Shown here: piece after piece, positions 34,434 to 43,288 of the stretch
Layout: each line of letters begins with the position of its first letter
How positions within the stretch are numbered: position 1 is the first letter of the stretch
DNA from: UBA7985 sp965658725
GTDB lineage: Bacteria > Pseudomonadota > Alphaproteobacteria > UBA7985
DNA: 52,992 nucleotides
NCBI GenBank assembly: GCA_965658725.1
Contig: CBFHUI010000008.1
Span: forward strand, 1-52,992
Direction: 5' to 3'
Program-made: the position numbers and the translations under genes
The notes under the pieces: model-generated
The model's input: the letters and a program-made list of their open reading frames with translations, nothing else
Told to the model about the DNA's origin: nothing
Databases searched by the model: none

Positions 34434-35340
34434 GGTAGGCCAACTCCTCTCCAGGCAACAACAATGGCATAGTATTCTTCGCGGCTCATCTCGACCTCGA
34501 GCGCCCGGTTGGCCTCGGCGATGCGGTCGACCCGCTGGGTGCCGATGATCGGCACGATGTCAGGATGGGAAATCATGGTGAAGGCCAGCGCCGCCGCACC
34601 GCGGTCGACCCCGTTGCGCGCAGCAACCGCGTCTAGCGCGGCCGCGATCGAGCCGGCCTGGCTGTCTTCATCCGCGTCCTGGGTCATCAGCGCCCCGCCG
34701 CCCAGCGGCGACCAGGCAACGAGCGTGCAGTCGAGTTCCTGACATTGATCGAGCGTGCCGTCCCAGACGGGATCCTGACGCAGCGGTGAGAACTCAACCT
34801 GGTTTGCGATCAGCGGTCGGTCGANNNNNNNNNNTTGGATTGCAGCGCGGCCACCATGCTGGGGGTGTAGTTGGAAACCGCAATTTCCCGCACCTTGCCA
34901 CTCTCCACCAGCCGCATCAGCCCCTCAGCGACATCTGCGTGAGGGGTGAGCATGTCCGGACGGTGGATGTAGAAAAGGTCGATCACATCCGTGTTCATCC
35001 GCCGCAATGAGTCTTCGCACGTCTGGATGATGGTTTCAGGCGTGCAATCGTAGGGCGTGGGCGGGTAGATCCCTGCCTTGGTTGCCAACACCATGCGGTC
35101 GCGCAAAGACGGCTCCTCGCGCAGAACCTCGCCGAGCAAGCGCTCAGCTTCCCCAAAGGCCGGGTAACCATAGATCGACGCCGTGTCGATCATGCTCATC
35201 CCCGCATCGAGTGCCGCGCGGGTCTTGTCTCCCGCCTCAGCCGCGGTGCCCTCGCTCAAGCGCCAATGACCATAGGATATCGGCCCGACCAGCAAGTCAC
35301 TCCGACCAAGCCTTTTCTGACCCCGGTTTGGTTTCAACAC
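34430..35340 (-). CDS. Aldo/keto reductase, interrupted by a 10-N sequencing gap
   Basis: The N-terminal part (GTG start at 35340 with GGGAG seven bases upstream) begins LKPNRGQKRLGRSDL and carries GPISYGHWRL, DTASIYGY and VLATKAG. It ends at SNYTPSMVAALQS just before the N-run. The C-terminal part resumes with DRPLIANQVEFSPL and runs to the family IIGTQRVDRI segment and the stop. The two pieces are in different frames as printed, which a placeholder gap length explains. If two bases were missing, the seam would read QSKLDRPL or QSNLDRPL, matching the family. The gene is therefore probably intact. It reduces aldehydes or ketones with NADPH. It overlaps the LLM gene downstream by ATGA. Confidence 0.85.
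34825..34834. other. Assembly gap: ten N bases
   Basis: Ten unknown bases inside the aldo/keto reductase gene. The round length and the frame change across it point to a scaffold placeholder rather than a measured gap. Confidence 0.95.
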
Positions 35341-35691
35341 TGATGCTCTCCCTGTCTCCGTCACGTTGCCCCTACCGTACCCACCGCTGCACAGGAGTGA
35401 AGGCCTCTTGGGCCAAAACATCAGTAATTTTTTACGAAATCAGACAGAATCTGGTCATGCGGGCCGAGGTGCCACCGAAAGACCCACCTCAGCTAACCAC
35501 GAAATCTGTCAACTTTCCCGCACTTGGCCACTTTCCAAGGTGGTTTCGAGCAGAGGGAACGCAGGCGAAGCGGGTAAAGGGCCAAAGCGGGGGACGGCAC
35601 CGGAGCAAGGGCGCAAGGGCGCAGCGATGGAGCGCCAGCCTGAACAAGCGATGGCGAGTGTAGAACGGGTCTTGAGCAGTTCTCTAATGGA
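35341..35691. other. 351-bp gap between the aldo/keto reductase and ugd
   Basis: No convincing gene is seen. Open frames here are short, arginine- and proline-rich and lack a ribosome site. A small direct repeat GCAAGGGC occurs twice in tandem at 35605-35620. It should contain the promoter of the minus-strand aldo/keto reductase operon and the end of ugd transcripts. Confidence 0.4.
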
Positions 35692-37053
35692 TCAGGGTCG
35701 GCCAAGACTGCGGTAATCCCAACCGTCCTTTGCCATGGCCGCCGGATCGAAAACATTGCGCAGGTCCACGAAACGCGGCGCCGTCAATTGGTCCTTCACA
35801 GCACCCAAGTCCAGTTCAGCGAACTCCGGCCAGTGCGTGACCAGGCAGACCCCATCTGCGCCCTGTGCCGCTGCCAGAGCGGAGGGCTGAAAGTCCACCC
35901 CTTGGAACAGCGCAGCTGCGCCATCCATTCCCTGCGGATCAAAGGCTCGCACGTGAATGCCGGCCTGCTGCAGAGCGGGGATAATCGCGATGCTTGGACT
36001 GTCGCGAAGGTCGTCCGTGTTGGGCTTGAAGGTCAGCCCCCAGATCGCGACTGTCTTGCCCCGCGCTGCGTCCGGTCCGCCAAGACTGTCGATGACTTTC
36101 GCGGCCATTTCCTGCTTTCGGGCTTCATTAACGTCGATCACCGCCTCGAGGATGCGCACGGGCGAGCCCTCGACTTGCGCCGTATCGACCAGCGCGAGCG
36201 TATCCTTGGGGAAGCACGATCCGCCATAGCCCGGCCCGGTGGACAGGAAATCCGGCCCGATCCGCTGGTCCAGCCCAATGGCGTGCGCCACGTCTTCAAC
36301 ATTCGCACCAACCCGCTCACACAAGCTGGCGACTTCGTTGATGAAGGTGATCTTTGTGGCGAGAAAGGCGTTGGCGGCGTACTTGATCATTTCCGCGCTT
36401 GCAGCGGAGACTTCGACGTAAGGCACGCCAGTCTCGATGAAATGCCCATTGAGCCGTCGCAGCGTCGCCGCTGCTGTCTCGTCGCGCGGCCCCACGACAA
36501 TGCGGTCAGGTTCGAGAAAGTCACTGATCGCCGCGCCTTCGCGCAGGAACTCGGGGTTGGAAGCGAGGTGAATACCGGCGCTACCGCCGTCGACGGCTTC
36601 GCGCGCGTCCAGTTGGGCTTGCAAGCGATCATTAGTGCCGATCGGGACTGTAGATTTCACCACCACGGTCAAGGGCTGCATGGCCGGTTTCGCTGGACTT
36701 GGTGACTGCTTTGCCCTCAGGCGGGTATCGATGAGACTGCTAAAGGCTGCTTCGACAAAGGAGGTGTTGGCCTTGCTGCCGCCTTCTTCGGTCGGCGTGC
36801 CGACCGCGATAATGGCGACGTCTGCGCCTTCAAGCGACTGTCCATAGTTGGTGGAAAAGCTCAGGTTGCCCGCCCGCACGGCCTGCGCCATGCGCTCTTC
36901 GAGGCCAGGCTCGAAAATTGGGCTGTGACCGGCTTGCAAGCGCGCGATTTTGTCCGTGTCAATGTCCAGGCAAACGACCTCGAGCCCAAGCGAGGCGTAA
37001 CAGACCCCAGTCACCAACCCGACGTATCCGGTTCCGATCGCAACGACTTTCAT
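35692..37053 (-). CDS. ugd: UDP-glucose 6-dehydrogenase
   Basis: The protein is 453 aa, full length for the UDP-glucose/GDP-mannose dehydrogenase family. The N-terminal NAD motif GTGYVGLVTGVCYA and the SNPEFLREGAA and KYAANAFLATKITFINE helices are present. The catalytic cysteine is in GPGYGGSCFPKDT. The family oxidises UDP-glucose twice to UDP-glucuronate, a precursor for exopolysaccharide or lipid A sugars. UDP-glucose is the likeliest substrate, but UDP-sugar relatives are not excluded. It has no polysaccharide genes beside it. Confidence 0.93.
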   Translation of the reverse strand: MKVVAIGTGYVGLVTGVCYASLGLEVVCLDIDTDKIARLQAGHSPIFEPGLEERMAQAVRAGNLSFSTNYGQSLEGADVAIIAVGTPTEEGGSKANTSFVEAAFSSLIDTRLRAKQSPSPAKPAMQPLTVVVKSTVPIGTNDRLQAQLDAREAVDGGSAGIHLASNPEFLREGAAISDFLEPDRIVVGPRDETAAATLRRLNGHFIETGVPYVEVSAASAEMIKYAANAFLATKITFINEVASLCERVGANVEDVAHAIGLDQRIGPDFLSTGPGYGGSCFPKDTLALVDTAQVEGSPVRILEAVIDVNEARKQEMAAKVIDSLGGPDAARGKTVAIWGLTFKPNTDDLRDSPSIAIIPALQQAGIHVRAFDPQGMDGAAALFQGVDFQPSALAAAQGADGVCLVTHWPEFAELDLGAVKDQLTAPRFVDLRNVFDPAAMAKDGWDYRSLGRP

Positions 37054-37381
37054 AACCGCACCAAACCCTCAGATCTTTGACCCCCAAAGCGCCGCTGCAT
37101 CCTTGCAGCTTTCGGACCAGCGGATCAGGGACGATGCGCCAGCGCCCGGCGGGGACTGCTGAAGCTCAGACATGATTGGCTTTGCCCGATCATTCAACCC
37201 GCCTTGTGATGGCTTTTTGGGGCCGCGCGCTGCTTTTGGGGGACAACAGGCTCTCAGGTTGCGGCCCTTGCACCCTCAGGCTGCGGCCCCAAGGCTGGGT
37301 TCGCGAGGAGGTCGATTTGCTCAAAAGGCTGGGACTTGTTAAGTCGGATAGCGCTGCCAACAACCCGAATGGCCCACCGCC
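37054..37381. other. 328-bp gap between ugd and the GIY-YIG-like gene
   Basis: I see no supported gene. A near-identical 15-bp direct repeat, CTCAGGTTGCGGCCC at 37253-37267 and CTCAGGCTGCGGCCC at 37275-37289, lies in the middle. The ugd promoter is presumably at its left end. Confidence 0.4.
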
Positions 37382-38017
37382 TTGGAAACCGCTCGCCATC
37401 AACCCTTTCACGCTGTCTACAACGGACCCTATCCCGGTCTGGACTACCGCGCTGCGCGGCCCTTTGAGCGCTGGCAGGCTCCGCACCTGCTGCGGTCCAT
37501 GCGCGATTGGCTCAGCCAGAATCCGCCTCGGCTGGAATTGGCAACGCTGGCGCTGGGGGAGTTGCGGGGGCGTGGTGAGCGGGCTTTGGAGGCGGAGATG
37601 GTTTTCGCGGATCTTGGTCATCAGCCCATAGAGTGGCTGCAAGCGGCCCGCGGAAGCGTGGCGCAGGCCTTTCCAAAGGACTGGGAGGGCTGGGACGATG
37701 TCAAACGGCGGGGCGGGACAGTCTATGTCGTCTTGCGCGATGGCTACACGGCGGCCAACGGCACTTATGGCGCCTACGTCGGCTCGACCAAACGCAGCCT
37801 CGAAGTCCGCTTTATGGAGCACCGCCAGTCGTCAAAATCCGGTCGCGGCTTGCAGGCACACGGGATAGAGCCGCTGTTTTCACTCTGCCTGCCGCTGCGT
37901 CAGGCACCGCTGGCCAAAGCCAGCCTGCGCGCTTGGGAAACCCGCCTGCACCACGCGCTGGAAGCGGTGGTGCCCAAGGTCAGCGGCGATATCATCGATG
38001 GTCGGGGATCAAGCTAG
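37382..38017 (+). CDS. GIY-YIG-like domain protein of unknown function
   Basis: The protein is 211 aa from a TTG start; an ATG at residue 40 (37499) is an alternative, and neither has a ribosome site, so the true start is unsure. The C-terminal half resembles a GIY-YIG nuclease fold: TVYVVLRDG (Tyr115), GAYVGSTKRS (Tyr132), VRFMEHR (Arg143, His147) and a glutamate in AWETRL (Glu186). The order and spacing match GIY-YIG enzymes, where the two tyrosines, arginine and glutamate form the active site. The N-terminal 100 residues are not recognised. Nuclease activity is an inference. The 3' end overlaps that of the next gene by 9 bp, convergently. Confidence 0.6.
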   Translation: METARHQPFHAVYNGPYPGLDYRAARPFERWQAPHLLRSMRDWLSQNPPRLELATLALGELRGRGERALEAEMVFADLGHQPIEWLQAARGSVAQAFPKDWEGWDDVKRRGGTVYVVLRDGYTAANGTYGAYVGSTKRSLEVRFMEHRQSSKSGRGLQAHGIEPLFSLCLPLRQAPLAKASLRAWETRLHHALEAVVPKVSGDIIDGRGSS

Positions 38018-38491
38018 GAACGGCGAGGGCATGCGCATGCTACCAACCCATCCCGAGCCCCACCCAGCCCCATCCCAAGCCGTGCCCCGGACTGAAGCCA
38101 CCGACGCAGGGACTTCATCGTCGAGCATCTCGATATCATCGAAGCTCTGCACCGCACCGTCGCCGTGATCGACGTAGGCGTGCTCGGCGGAGAAATCGAT
38201 CGTAATGCGTTTGTCACCGTTGACTTGCCGCAGGATCATCAGATCGCCCTGCCGAAACGCCGTTACAAAAATGCCCTCGTCCCACTCACCAAAGGCGTCT
38301 GCGACCTGCAAATCCCATAGGTCGGCAAGGGTGCCAAACATGGCGGGGTGCGCGGTGCGTTGGCTCAAAACCATGGTGCTGTCCGCGTCTACGGTGATCA
38401 GCACTTGGCTTGGTCCACGCCGCAGGGCAGTACCCTCGGACAGTGAAGCGCCAAGGGGCGCGGGGGTCGGGATCATAACAGGCTGAAACAT
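38009..38491 (-). CDS. Conserved-looking hypothetical protein
   Basis: The protein is 160 aa and not recognised. I chose ATG 38491 (MFQPVMIPTPAPL) because AGGG lies seven bases upstream in GAGAGGGAAAC. A longer frame would begin in a Cys/His-rich stretch with no ribosome site. The body has alternating hydrophobic residues suggesting beta strands (VLITVDADST, KRITIDFSAEHAYV), and the C terminus is Gly/Trp-rich. No signal peptide or membrane helix is clear. The gene overlaps the GIY-YIG-like gene at the 3' end and is divergent from glnE, across a region holding a perfect inverted repeat. Confidence 0.55.
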   Translation of the reverse strand: MFQPVMIPTPAPLGASLSEGTALRRGPSQVLITVDADSTMVLSQRTAHPAMFGTLADLWDLQVADAFGEWDEGIFVTAFRQGDLMILRQVNGDKRITIDFSAEHAYVDHGDGAVQSFDDIEMLDDEVPASVASVRGTAWDGAGWGSGWVGSMRMPSPFLA

Positions 38492-38596
38492 GGCGTTTCC
38501 CTCTCTGTGTCTTGCTGAGCGTGCGCAGCGCAAAGACACGCGGCAAACTTGGGGTTGAGGGGAGCTGTGCCAGTGATGGGCCAAGGGGTTGGGTGG

Positions 38597-38674
38597 TGCG
38601 TATAATGGCTGTAAAAACCCGCATCACTTCGGCATAATCTCGAAAATTCGCCGGATTTCCTGTCATTATACGCA
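38597..38674. repeat. 11-bp perfect inverted repeat carrying facing TATAAT elements
   Basis: TGCGTATAATG (38597-38607) and CATTATACGCA (38664-38674) are exact inverted copies, 56 bp apart, in the divergent gap between the hypothetical gene and glnE. Each arm contains TATAAT on the strand that reads toward the other arm. They could be -10 boxes of two face-to-face promoters serving the two genes, or half-sites of a regulator. No good -35 hexamer is seen for either. Confidence 0.5.
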
Positions 38675-38736
38675 GACGTTCGGAAGTCAGCCGTCCGGGC
38701 CCTAATCGGGTCTTCAGTGGGAAAACAGGGGACACT

Positions 38737-41334
38737 GTGAACCAAAGCGCAAACTGGCCGCTCGATGCCCGCCTGTCTCAATCTGAGACGCAAGCTGGCC
38801 CTACCGCTTCTGTTACAGCGGATCTGAGCACGCGCGAGCGCCTACTGGCCGAAAAGCGCGCACAGCAGCGCGCCTATATCGATCGCGACGGCGCAGGCGA
38901 GGAGGTCGCGGTCAGCGGTCAGCGCTGGTCGGACTTTGCCGACGACAGCATAAACCGAGCCTTTGCTGCAAGCTGGCGTGAGACACGACAGGCTGCGCGC
39001 TTTGTCCCAGCGGATCTGAGCGACGACGCCCCTGTGCCTGGGCTGTTTCTGCTCGGGCTGGGGAAGCTCGGCGGGCGTGATCTGAACTTTTCCAGCGATG
39101 TTGACCTTGTCGCCTTTTACGATGCGCAGACCGTACCAGTGCCAGAATTTGTCGGGCGCACCGACATCACTGCGCGCGTGCTGCGCACGCTGACCCAGAC
39201 CATCGACGGCCACAAGTCCGGCGGCTTCGTTTGGCGCACGGATTGGCGGTTGCGTCCCGACCCCTCGGTCACTGATCTCTCCATGTCGACCGAAGCGGGA
39301 GAGGATTACCACTTCTACCGTGCTGCGCCCTGGCGGCGTCTGGCCATGATCAAGGCGCGGGTGGTGGCGGGCGATGCAGAAGCAGGCGCGCGCTTCTTGC
39401 GCAATCTGCACCCCTATCTGTGGCGGCGGCATCTGGATTACTCGATGATCGAGGAAATCGCGCACCTCAAGTCACGCATCCGTCGCGAGCACCCTGACCT
39501 CGCCGAAGAGCGCCGGAACCAGACCCCCCTTGAGCACGCTGCAGGCTTTCACCTCAAGCTTGGGCGCGGCGGCATTCGAGACATCGAGTTCTTCGTTAAC
39601 GCGCAGCAGTTGCTCTGGGGCGGGCGCTATCCGCACCTGCAGACCCCCGCAACCATGCCGGCACTGCGGGGGTTAGCGGCAGAGGGGATCGTCGAGGCCG
39701 ACACGGCCAAAAACTTGGAAGCCTGCTACTGGATGCTGCGGGGGCTTGAAAACCGGGTGCAGTACTGGGCCGATGGGCATACCCACTTTATTCCCACCGA
39801 CCCCGACCAGCAGGCGTGGCTCGCAGACCGCAGCGGGTTTGACAGTTGGACCGCGCTGGAAGCCCGCTTAATCGACGTGCGCCGGACAGTAGAAGACGCG
39901 GTGACACCGCTGTTTGCCGACGTCGTGGAGCGCCCATCCTCGCGGTCTGTGCCTGAGGCTGCAACACCCGAGGACGACACCTTCATCGCAGAGCGCATCG
40001 CGACGTGGCAGGGCGAAGTCGGTGCGAGTGGCACGGCGCCAGACCGGATCTGGGAGCACGCGAGCCAAACACCTGACCCAACCGCCAGCATCAAGGCTGC
40101 TGATGAGCTCTTCCGCCGCTTGGGCAATCGCGGGCAATATCTCAAGCTGTTGAGCAACGATCCCAAGTTGTTCGAGGCCGTGATCCCTCCGCTGTTCGAA
40201 GCCCCGGCTATGACGTCCTTGCTGCAACAGTCAGCGCACGTGGTCGATGGTCTGCTGGGGCGGGCGAGCGCGCTGCCGCAGGCCCCGGAACTGGACCAGG
40301 GCCGCGCCATGATCGCTGCGGCTGGCAGCTACGAAGGCCAACTCGAAGCCGCGCGGGCGTGGGTGAACGAGCAGCTTTACCTGACTTACCTTTCGGTGTT
40401 TGCCGGCTCAGCTTCGATCCAGACCGCCGAGCATCACTTGACCCGCCTCGCCGAAGCCGCGCTCAAGCTGGTGGCGGAGATGGTGAGCGCGGACCTCGGG
40501 CTTGACGCCTTTCCGCTGTGTATCCTTGGCATGGGCAAAATGGGCATGAACGCCATGGCCCCGCATTCGGATCTCGATCTGATTTTCGTGGTCGAAGAAG
40601 GCTGGTCGCTGGAGGACGCTAACGCTGTTGCGGCGCGTTTCAACACGGCCTTCAACGCCCAGATGCGCGAGGGCCGGGTTTGGGAAGTGGACACCCGTCT
40701 GCGGCCATCCGGCCGCTCAGGCCCGCCAACGATCACCTTGGCGTCGTTTGAGACCCATCATTTCGAGCACGCTAAGACGTGGGAACACATCGCGCAGGTG
40801 CCCATGCGGCCGCTGTCTGGCTCAGCGGCGCTGCAAGCGCGGGTGCTGGCGGTGAAAGACACGCTGCTGCGCCGCGCGCGGGAGCAGGAGCAACTCACCG
40901 CAGACGCTTACCGCATGCTGCTACGCCTACGCGATCAGCGAATCTACGACCGCCCGGACGATCCCGGCGAGGTCAAGCTGCGGCCCGGCGGGTTGATGGA
41001 GCTGGAATACCTCCTCGCCGTCACCACGCTGCGGCAGGGCAGCGCGCTCCCGGTGGGGGAGAGGCTTGAGCACGACGCACTCGCCGGATTCTGGGGTGGA
41101 CAAGAACCCGCGCTAGAGGCCGCCAGTGCCGACTTGCGCAGCTTGCGCGACTGGTTCTTTGCCGGTCGGCTCTATGGTCCCTCATGGATGGTGCGATTGG
41201 GTGTTGATGTTGCGGCGATCGAGGCCGTGACCCGGCGGGTCTCCTGGGCCGTCGATGCTCTCATTGACGCGCAAGCCCAAGCCATGGACGTGGGTTGGGT
41301 GGAGTATCAGGAACAGGCTGTACGCTGGGCCTAA
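38737..41334 (+). CDS. glnE: Bifunctional glutamine synthetase adenylyltransferase/adenylyl-removing enzyme
   Basis: The protein is 865 aa. The GTG start is supported by GGGG five bases upstream. It has two nucleotidyltransferase domains: the N-terminal removase with GLGKLGGRDLNFSSDVDLV near residue 107, and the C-terminal transferase with GMGKMGMNAMAPHSDLDLI near residue 603. It attaches and removes AMP on glutamine synthetase in answer to PII and glutamine. The N terminus before the first domain is shorter than the roughly 150 residues usual in the family, so a start further upstream or a genuine truncation is possible. Nearby alanine dehydrogenase also links to nitrogen metabolism. Confidence 0.94.
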   Translation: MNQSANWPLDARLSQSETQAGPTASVTADLSTRERLLAEKRAQQRAYIDRDGAGEEVAVSGQRWSDFADDSINRAFAASWRETRQAARFVPADLSDDAPVPGLFLLGLGKLGGRDLNFSSDVDLVAFYDAQTVPVPEFVGRTDITARVLRTLTQTIDGHKSGGFVWRTDWRLRPDPSVTDLSMSTEAGEDYHFYRAAPWRRLAMIKARVVAGDAEAGARFLRNLHPYLWRRHLDYSMIEEIAHLKSRIRREHPDLAEERRNQTPLEHAAGFHLKLGRGGIRDIEFFVNAQQLLWGGRYPHLQTPATMPALRGLAAEGIVEADTAKNLEACYWMLRGLENRVQYWADGHTHFIPTDPDQQAWLADRSGFDSWTALEARLIDVRRTVEDAVTPLFADVVERPSSRSVPEAATPEDDTFIAERIATWQGEVGASGTAPDRIWEHASQTPDPTASIKAADELFRRLGNRGQYLKLLSNDPKLFEAVIPPLFEAPAMTSLLQQSAHVVDGLLGRASALPQAPELDQGRAMIAAAGSYEGQLEAARAWVNEQLYLTYLSVFAGSASIQTAEHHLTRLAEAALKLVAEMVSADLGLDAFPLCILGMGKMGMNAMAPHSDLDLIFVVEEGWSLEDANAVAARFNTAFNAQMREGRVWEVDTRLRPSGRSGPPTITLASFETHHFEHAKTWEHIAQVPMRPLSGSAALQARVLAVKDTLLRRAREQEQLTADAYRMLLRLRDQRIYDRPDDPGEVKLRPGGLMELEYLLAVTTLRQGSALPVGERLEHDALAGFWGGQEPALEAASADLRSLRDWFFAGRLYGPSWMVRLGVDVAAIEAVTRRVSWAVDALIDAQAQAMDVGWVEYQEQAVRWA

Positions 41335-41355
41335 CCGCCCCCCGTTCCAGCAGCC

Positions 41356-43056
41356 CTAGCGAATCGCGATGTCTGCGGAAATACGGTCACCGGCTTCGAG
41401 GATCATCGGTCCTACAGTTGTTCGACGGTCGGCTGTCCGGCCTTGCACGATATACGTTCCCGGCGGCAGCAGCACCACGTCTGACCACGGCCCTTCGACA
41501 ACCAGATCAAGGCTCGGGTTCTCTGGTCCTTTTTCAAACCGGAAGGCGTAGACTTCGACACGCTCCCCATCCTGAACGGATAGGGCTAGTTCACCGAGGT
41601 TCAGCGTCACAATGTGCAGGGAGGGCAGGGTCGAATTGACGCTGAATTGGTAGTTGAACATGACGTTGTCAGCCTCCAGCACAGCCCAGTAATCGCCGAC
41701 CGCCATTTCGAAAACGGGCCGATTGGCTTGTGCGCGTGCGAGTTCCTGCCCCTTGCTCTGTCCGACGCGGTCGTAAATGGTCCACGTTGGTTGACGGAAG
41801 GAGAAACTCGGATCCTGCCCTTCGGCAAGGCTGATGCCAAAGCGGACTTGCGCAGTGCCAAAGGCGAAAATGGCCGTCCCCGATACCGGCTCGCGCGCGG
41901 CAAAATCTGAGACCAGCGACTGCGCTACACGTTCGCGGACCCGTTCCTCTATCACAAGGCCGTTCGCACCGATGCTTCCTGCACTGCTACTCAGCGACGC
42001 GATCAGGCTTTGCGCCGTGTCGATGGTCTGCGCGGTTTCACGCGGGAGTGCTGATGAAGGTTGCGGTGCAGGCGTGGGCGTCGGGACCGGGTCGGCGGCG
42101 ATGGGCGACGTTGACGGGGTAGGGGCTGGTTCAGCAACCACACCACTCGCACCGCTCGCCCCATTTGCAGCCAGAAGCTCATCCAGCGACGAGTTCAGCA
42201 AGGCAAAGATCGCATCATCTTCACCGCTCAACGCTGTCTCATCCTGCGCTGGCGGGGCGCTGAGTTGAGGGTCAGCGGCAAAGGGATCGTCAATAAGCGG
42301 GTCATCCAGCAGAGAAGTTCCGGCAAACGGGTCATCGAGACGCGTATCGGTCTGGTTCGTGCGATCCGTTTGGGGTGCTGTTAGTGCTAGCGCGGGCGTC
42401 GTTCGTGTCACAGCGTCGCGAGGCGGCGTCACGCCCTGCCGCTGCGCCGCAACGACCCGAGCGACATGCATCATCGCGCGGTTGAGTTCGCGGGCGTTGC
42501 TGGCGTGAATGAAGCTGCCGCCTGTCTCCTGCGCCAGACAGGCTACGCTCTCCTGCTCAACTGCCAGCAGGTCGAAACCGATGACGTGCGCGACGAAGTC
42601 AGCGCGGTTTTTCTTCAGCATCCGCGCGACCTCGCAGGGGTCTTGGTTGCAGGTCTCGACCCCGTCGGTAAGCAGGACCAGCGTCGGATCGTCTGCGTCG
42701 CCCATAATCAGCGTTCGGCTTGCCGAGACAACAGCGCCGGTCAGCGGCGTGCGTCCTTGGGGTGAAATGCCGCGCACCGCCCGGCGGATCTGACCATAGG
42801 TCGAGCCCGGTTTGGCGAGGACTTCGATATCAGTGCAAGAGCGCGCCTCGCGGTGGCCATAGGCGACCAGACCCAGCGGCTCACCGGGCGTCCATTCGTC
42901 AAGAAGCGTGCTGACGGCATCCTGAGCAATGTCGATTTTCGGCGCGCCATCCAACTCACCCCACATGGAATTCGAGCCGTCAAAGACCAACATGGTCTCG
43001 GCTTGGGCCATCGCGCCTAAAAACAGCGCACCAACAATCGCAAAAAAGCGTGTCAA
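41356..43056 (-). CDS. Secreted von Willebrand A domain protein
   Basis: The protein is 566 aa. A signal peptide ending near AQAE (residue 20) is followed by a VWA domain with an intact metal site: D26GSNS30, Thr103 in GRTPLTG and Asp131 in LTDGVETC. Cysteines 74, 136, 141 and 173 could form disulfides, consistent with export. Residues of about 210-345 are a disordered, acidic and proline-rich linker with repeated DDPF/DDPL units near 241-262. The C-terminal 190 residues look beta-rich, and the extreme C terminus reads DRISADIAIR. Metal-dependent protein binding in the envelope is inferred; the ligand is unknown. It ends 21 bp from the convergent glnE. Confidence 0.85.
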   Translation of the reverse strand: MTRFFAIVGALFLGAMAQAETMLVFDGSNSMWGELDGAPKIDIAQDAVSTLLDEWTPGEPLGLVAYGHREARSCTDIEVLAKPGSTYGQIRRAVRGISPQGRTPLTGAVVSASRTLIMGDADDPTLVLLTDGVETCNQDPCEVARMLKKNRADFVAHVIGFDLLAVEQESVACLAQETGGSFIHASNARELNRAMMHVARVVAAQRQGVTPPRDAVTRTTPALALTAPQTDRTNQTDTRLDDPFAGTSLLDDPLIDDPFAADPQLSAPPAQDETALSGEDDAIFALLNSSLDELLAANGASGASGVVAEPAPTPSTSPIAADPVPTPTPAPQPSSALPRETAQTIDTAQSLIASLSSSAGSIGANGLVIEERVRERVAQSLVSDFAAREPVSGTAIFAFGTAQVRFGISLAEGQDPSFSFRQPTWTIYDRVGQSKGQELARAQANRPVFEMAVGDYWAVLEADNVMFNYQFSVNSTLPSLHIVTLNLGELALSVQDGERVEVYAFRFEKGPENPSLDLVVEGPWSDVVLLPPGTYIVQGRTADRRTTVGPMILEAGDRISADIAIR

Positions 43057-43235
43057 ACCTGTCTTTCCTGTTCCTCAAGCGGTCTGGTTCTCTCTTGGGA
43101 AGAGGGCGTTCCTCGGTTCAATCGGGAACGGTAAGCCGCTTTGCTATCAAAGAGGAAAGCAAGTTTCGTGCAAATCTTAAATAATTATTTAGGATACTTC
43201 CTAACGTTTTAGGACATATTCCTCAGCAAGAAGGA

Positions 43236-43275
43236 GCGGGGCCAGAGGGTCGAAAAGACCGTTATCTGACCCCGC
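43236..43275. terminator. Compound hairpin downstream of ald
   Basis: GCGGGG (43236-43241) pairs with CCCCGC (43270-43275), extended inward by CAGA/TCTG, and holds an inner stem GGTC-GAAAA-GACC. It lies 14 bp past the ald stop on the minus strand. It lacks a U-tract, so it may slow or end ald transcription with help, or stabilise the 3' end. Confidence 0.45.
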
Positions 43276-43288
43276 CTGGGGGAGGAAC

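Noticed and set aside
37253..37289. 15-bp direct repeat as part of a mobile element
   Set aside because: Only two imperfect copies 22 bp apart, with no transposase or terminal repeats; likely a simple local duplication.
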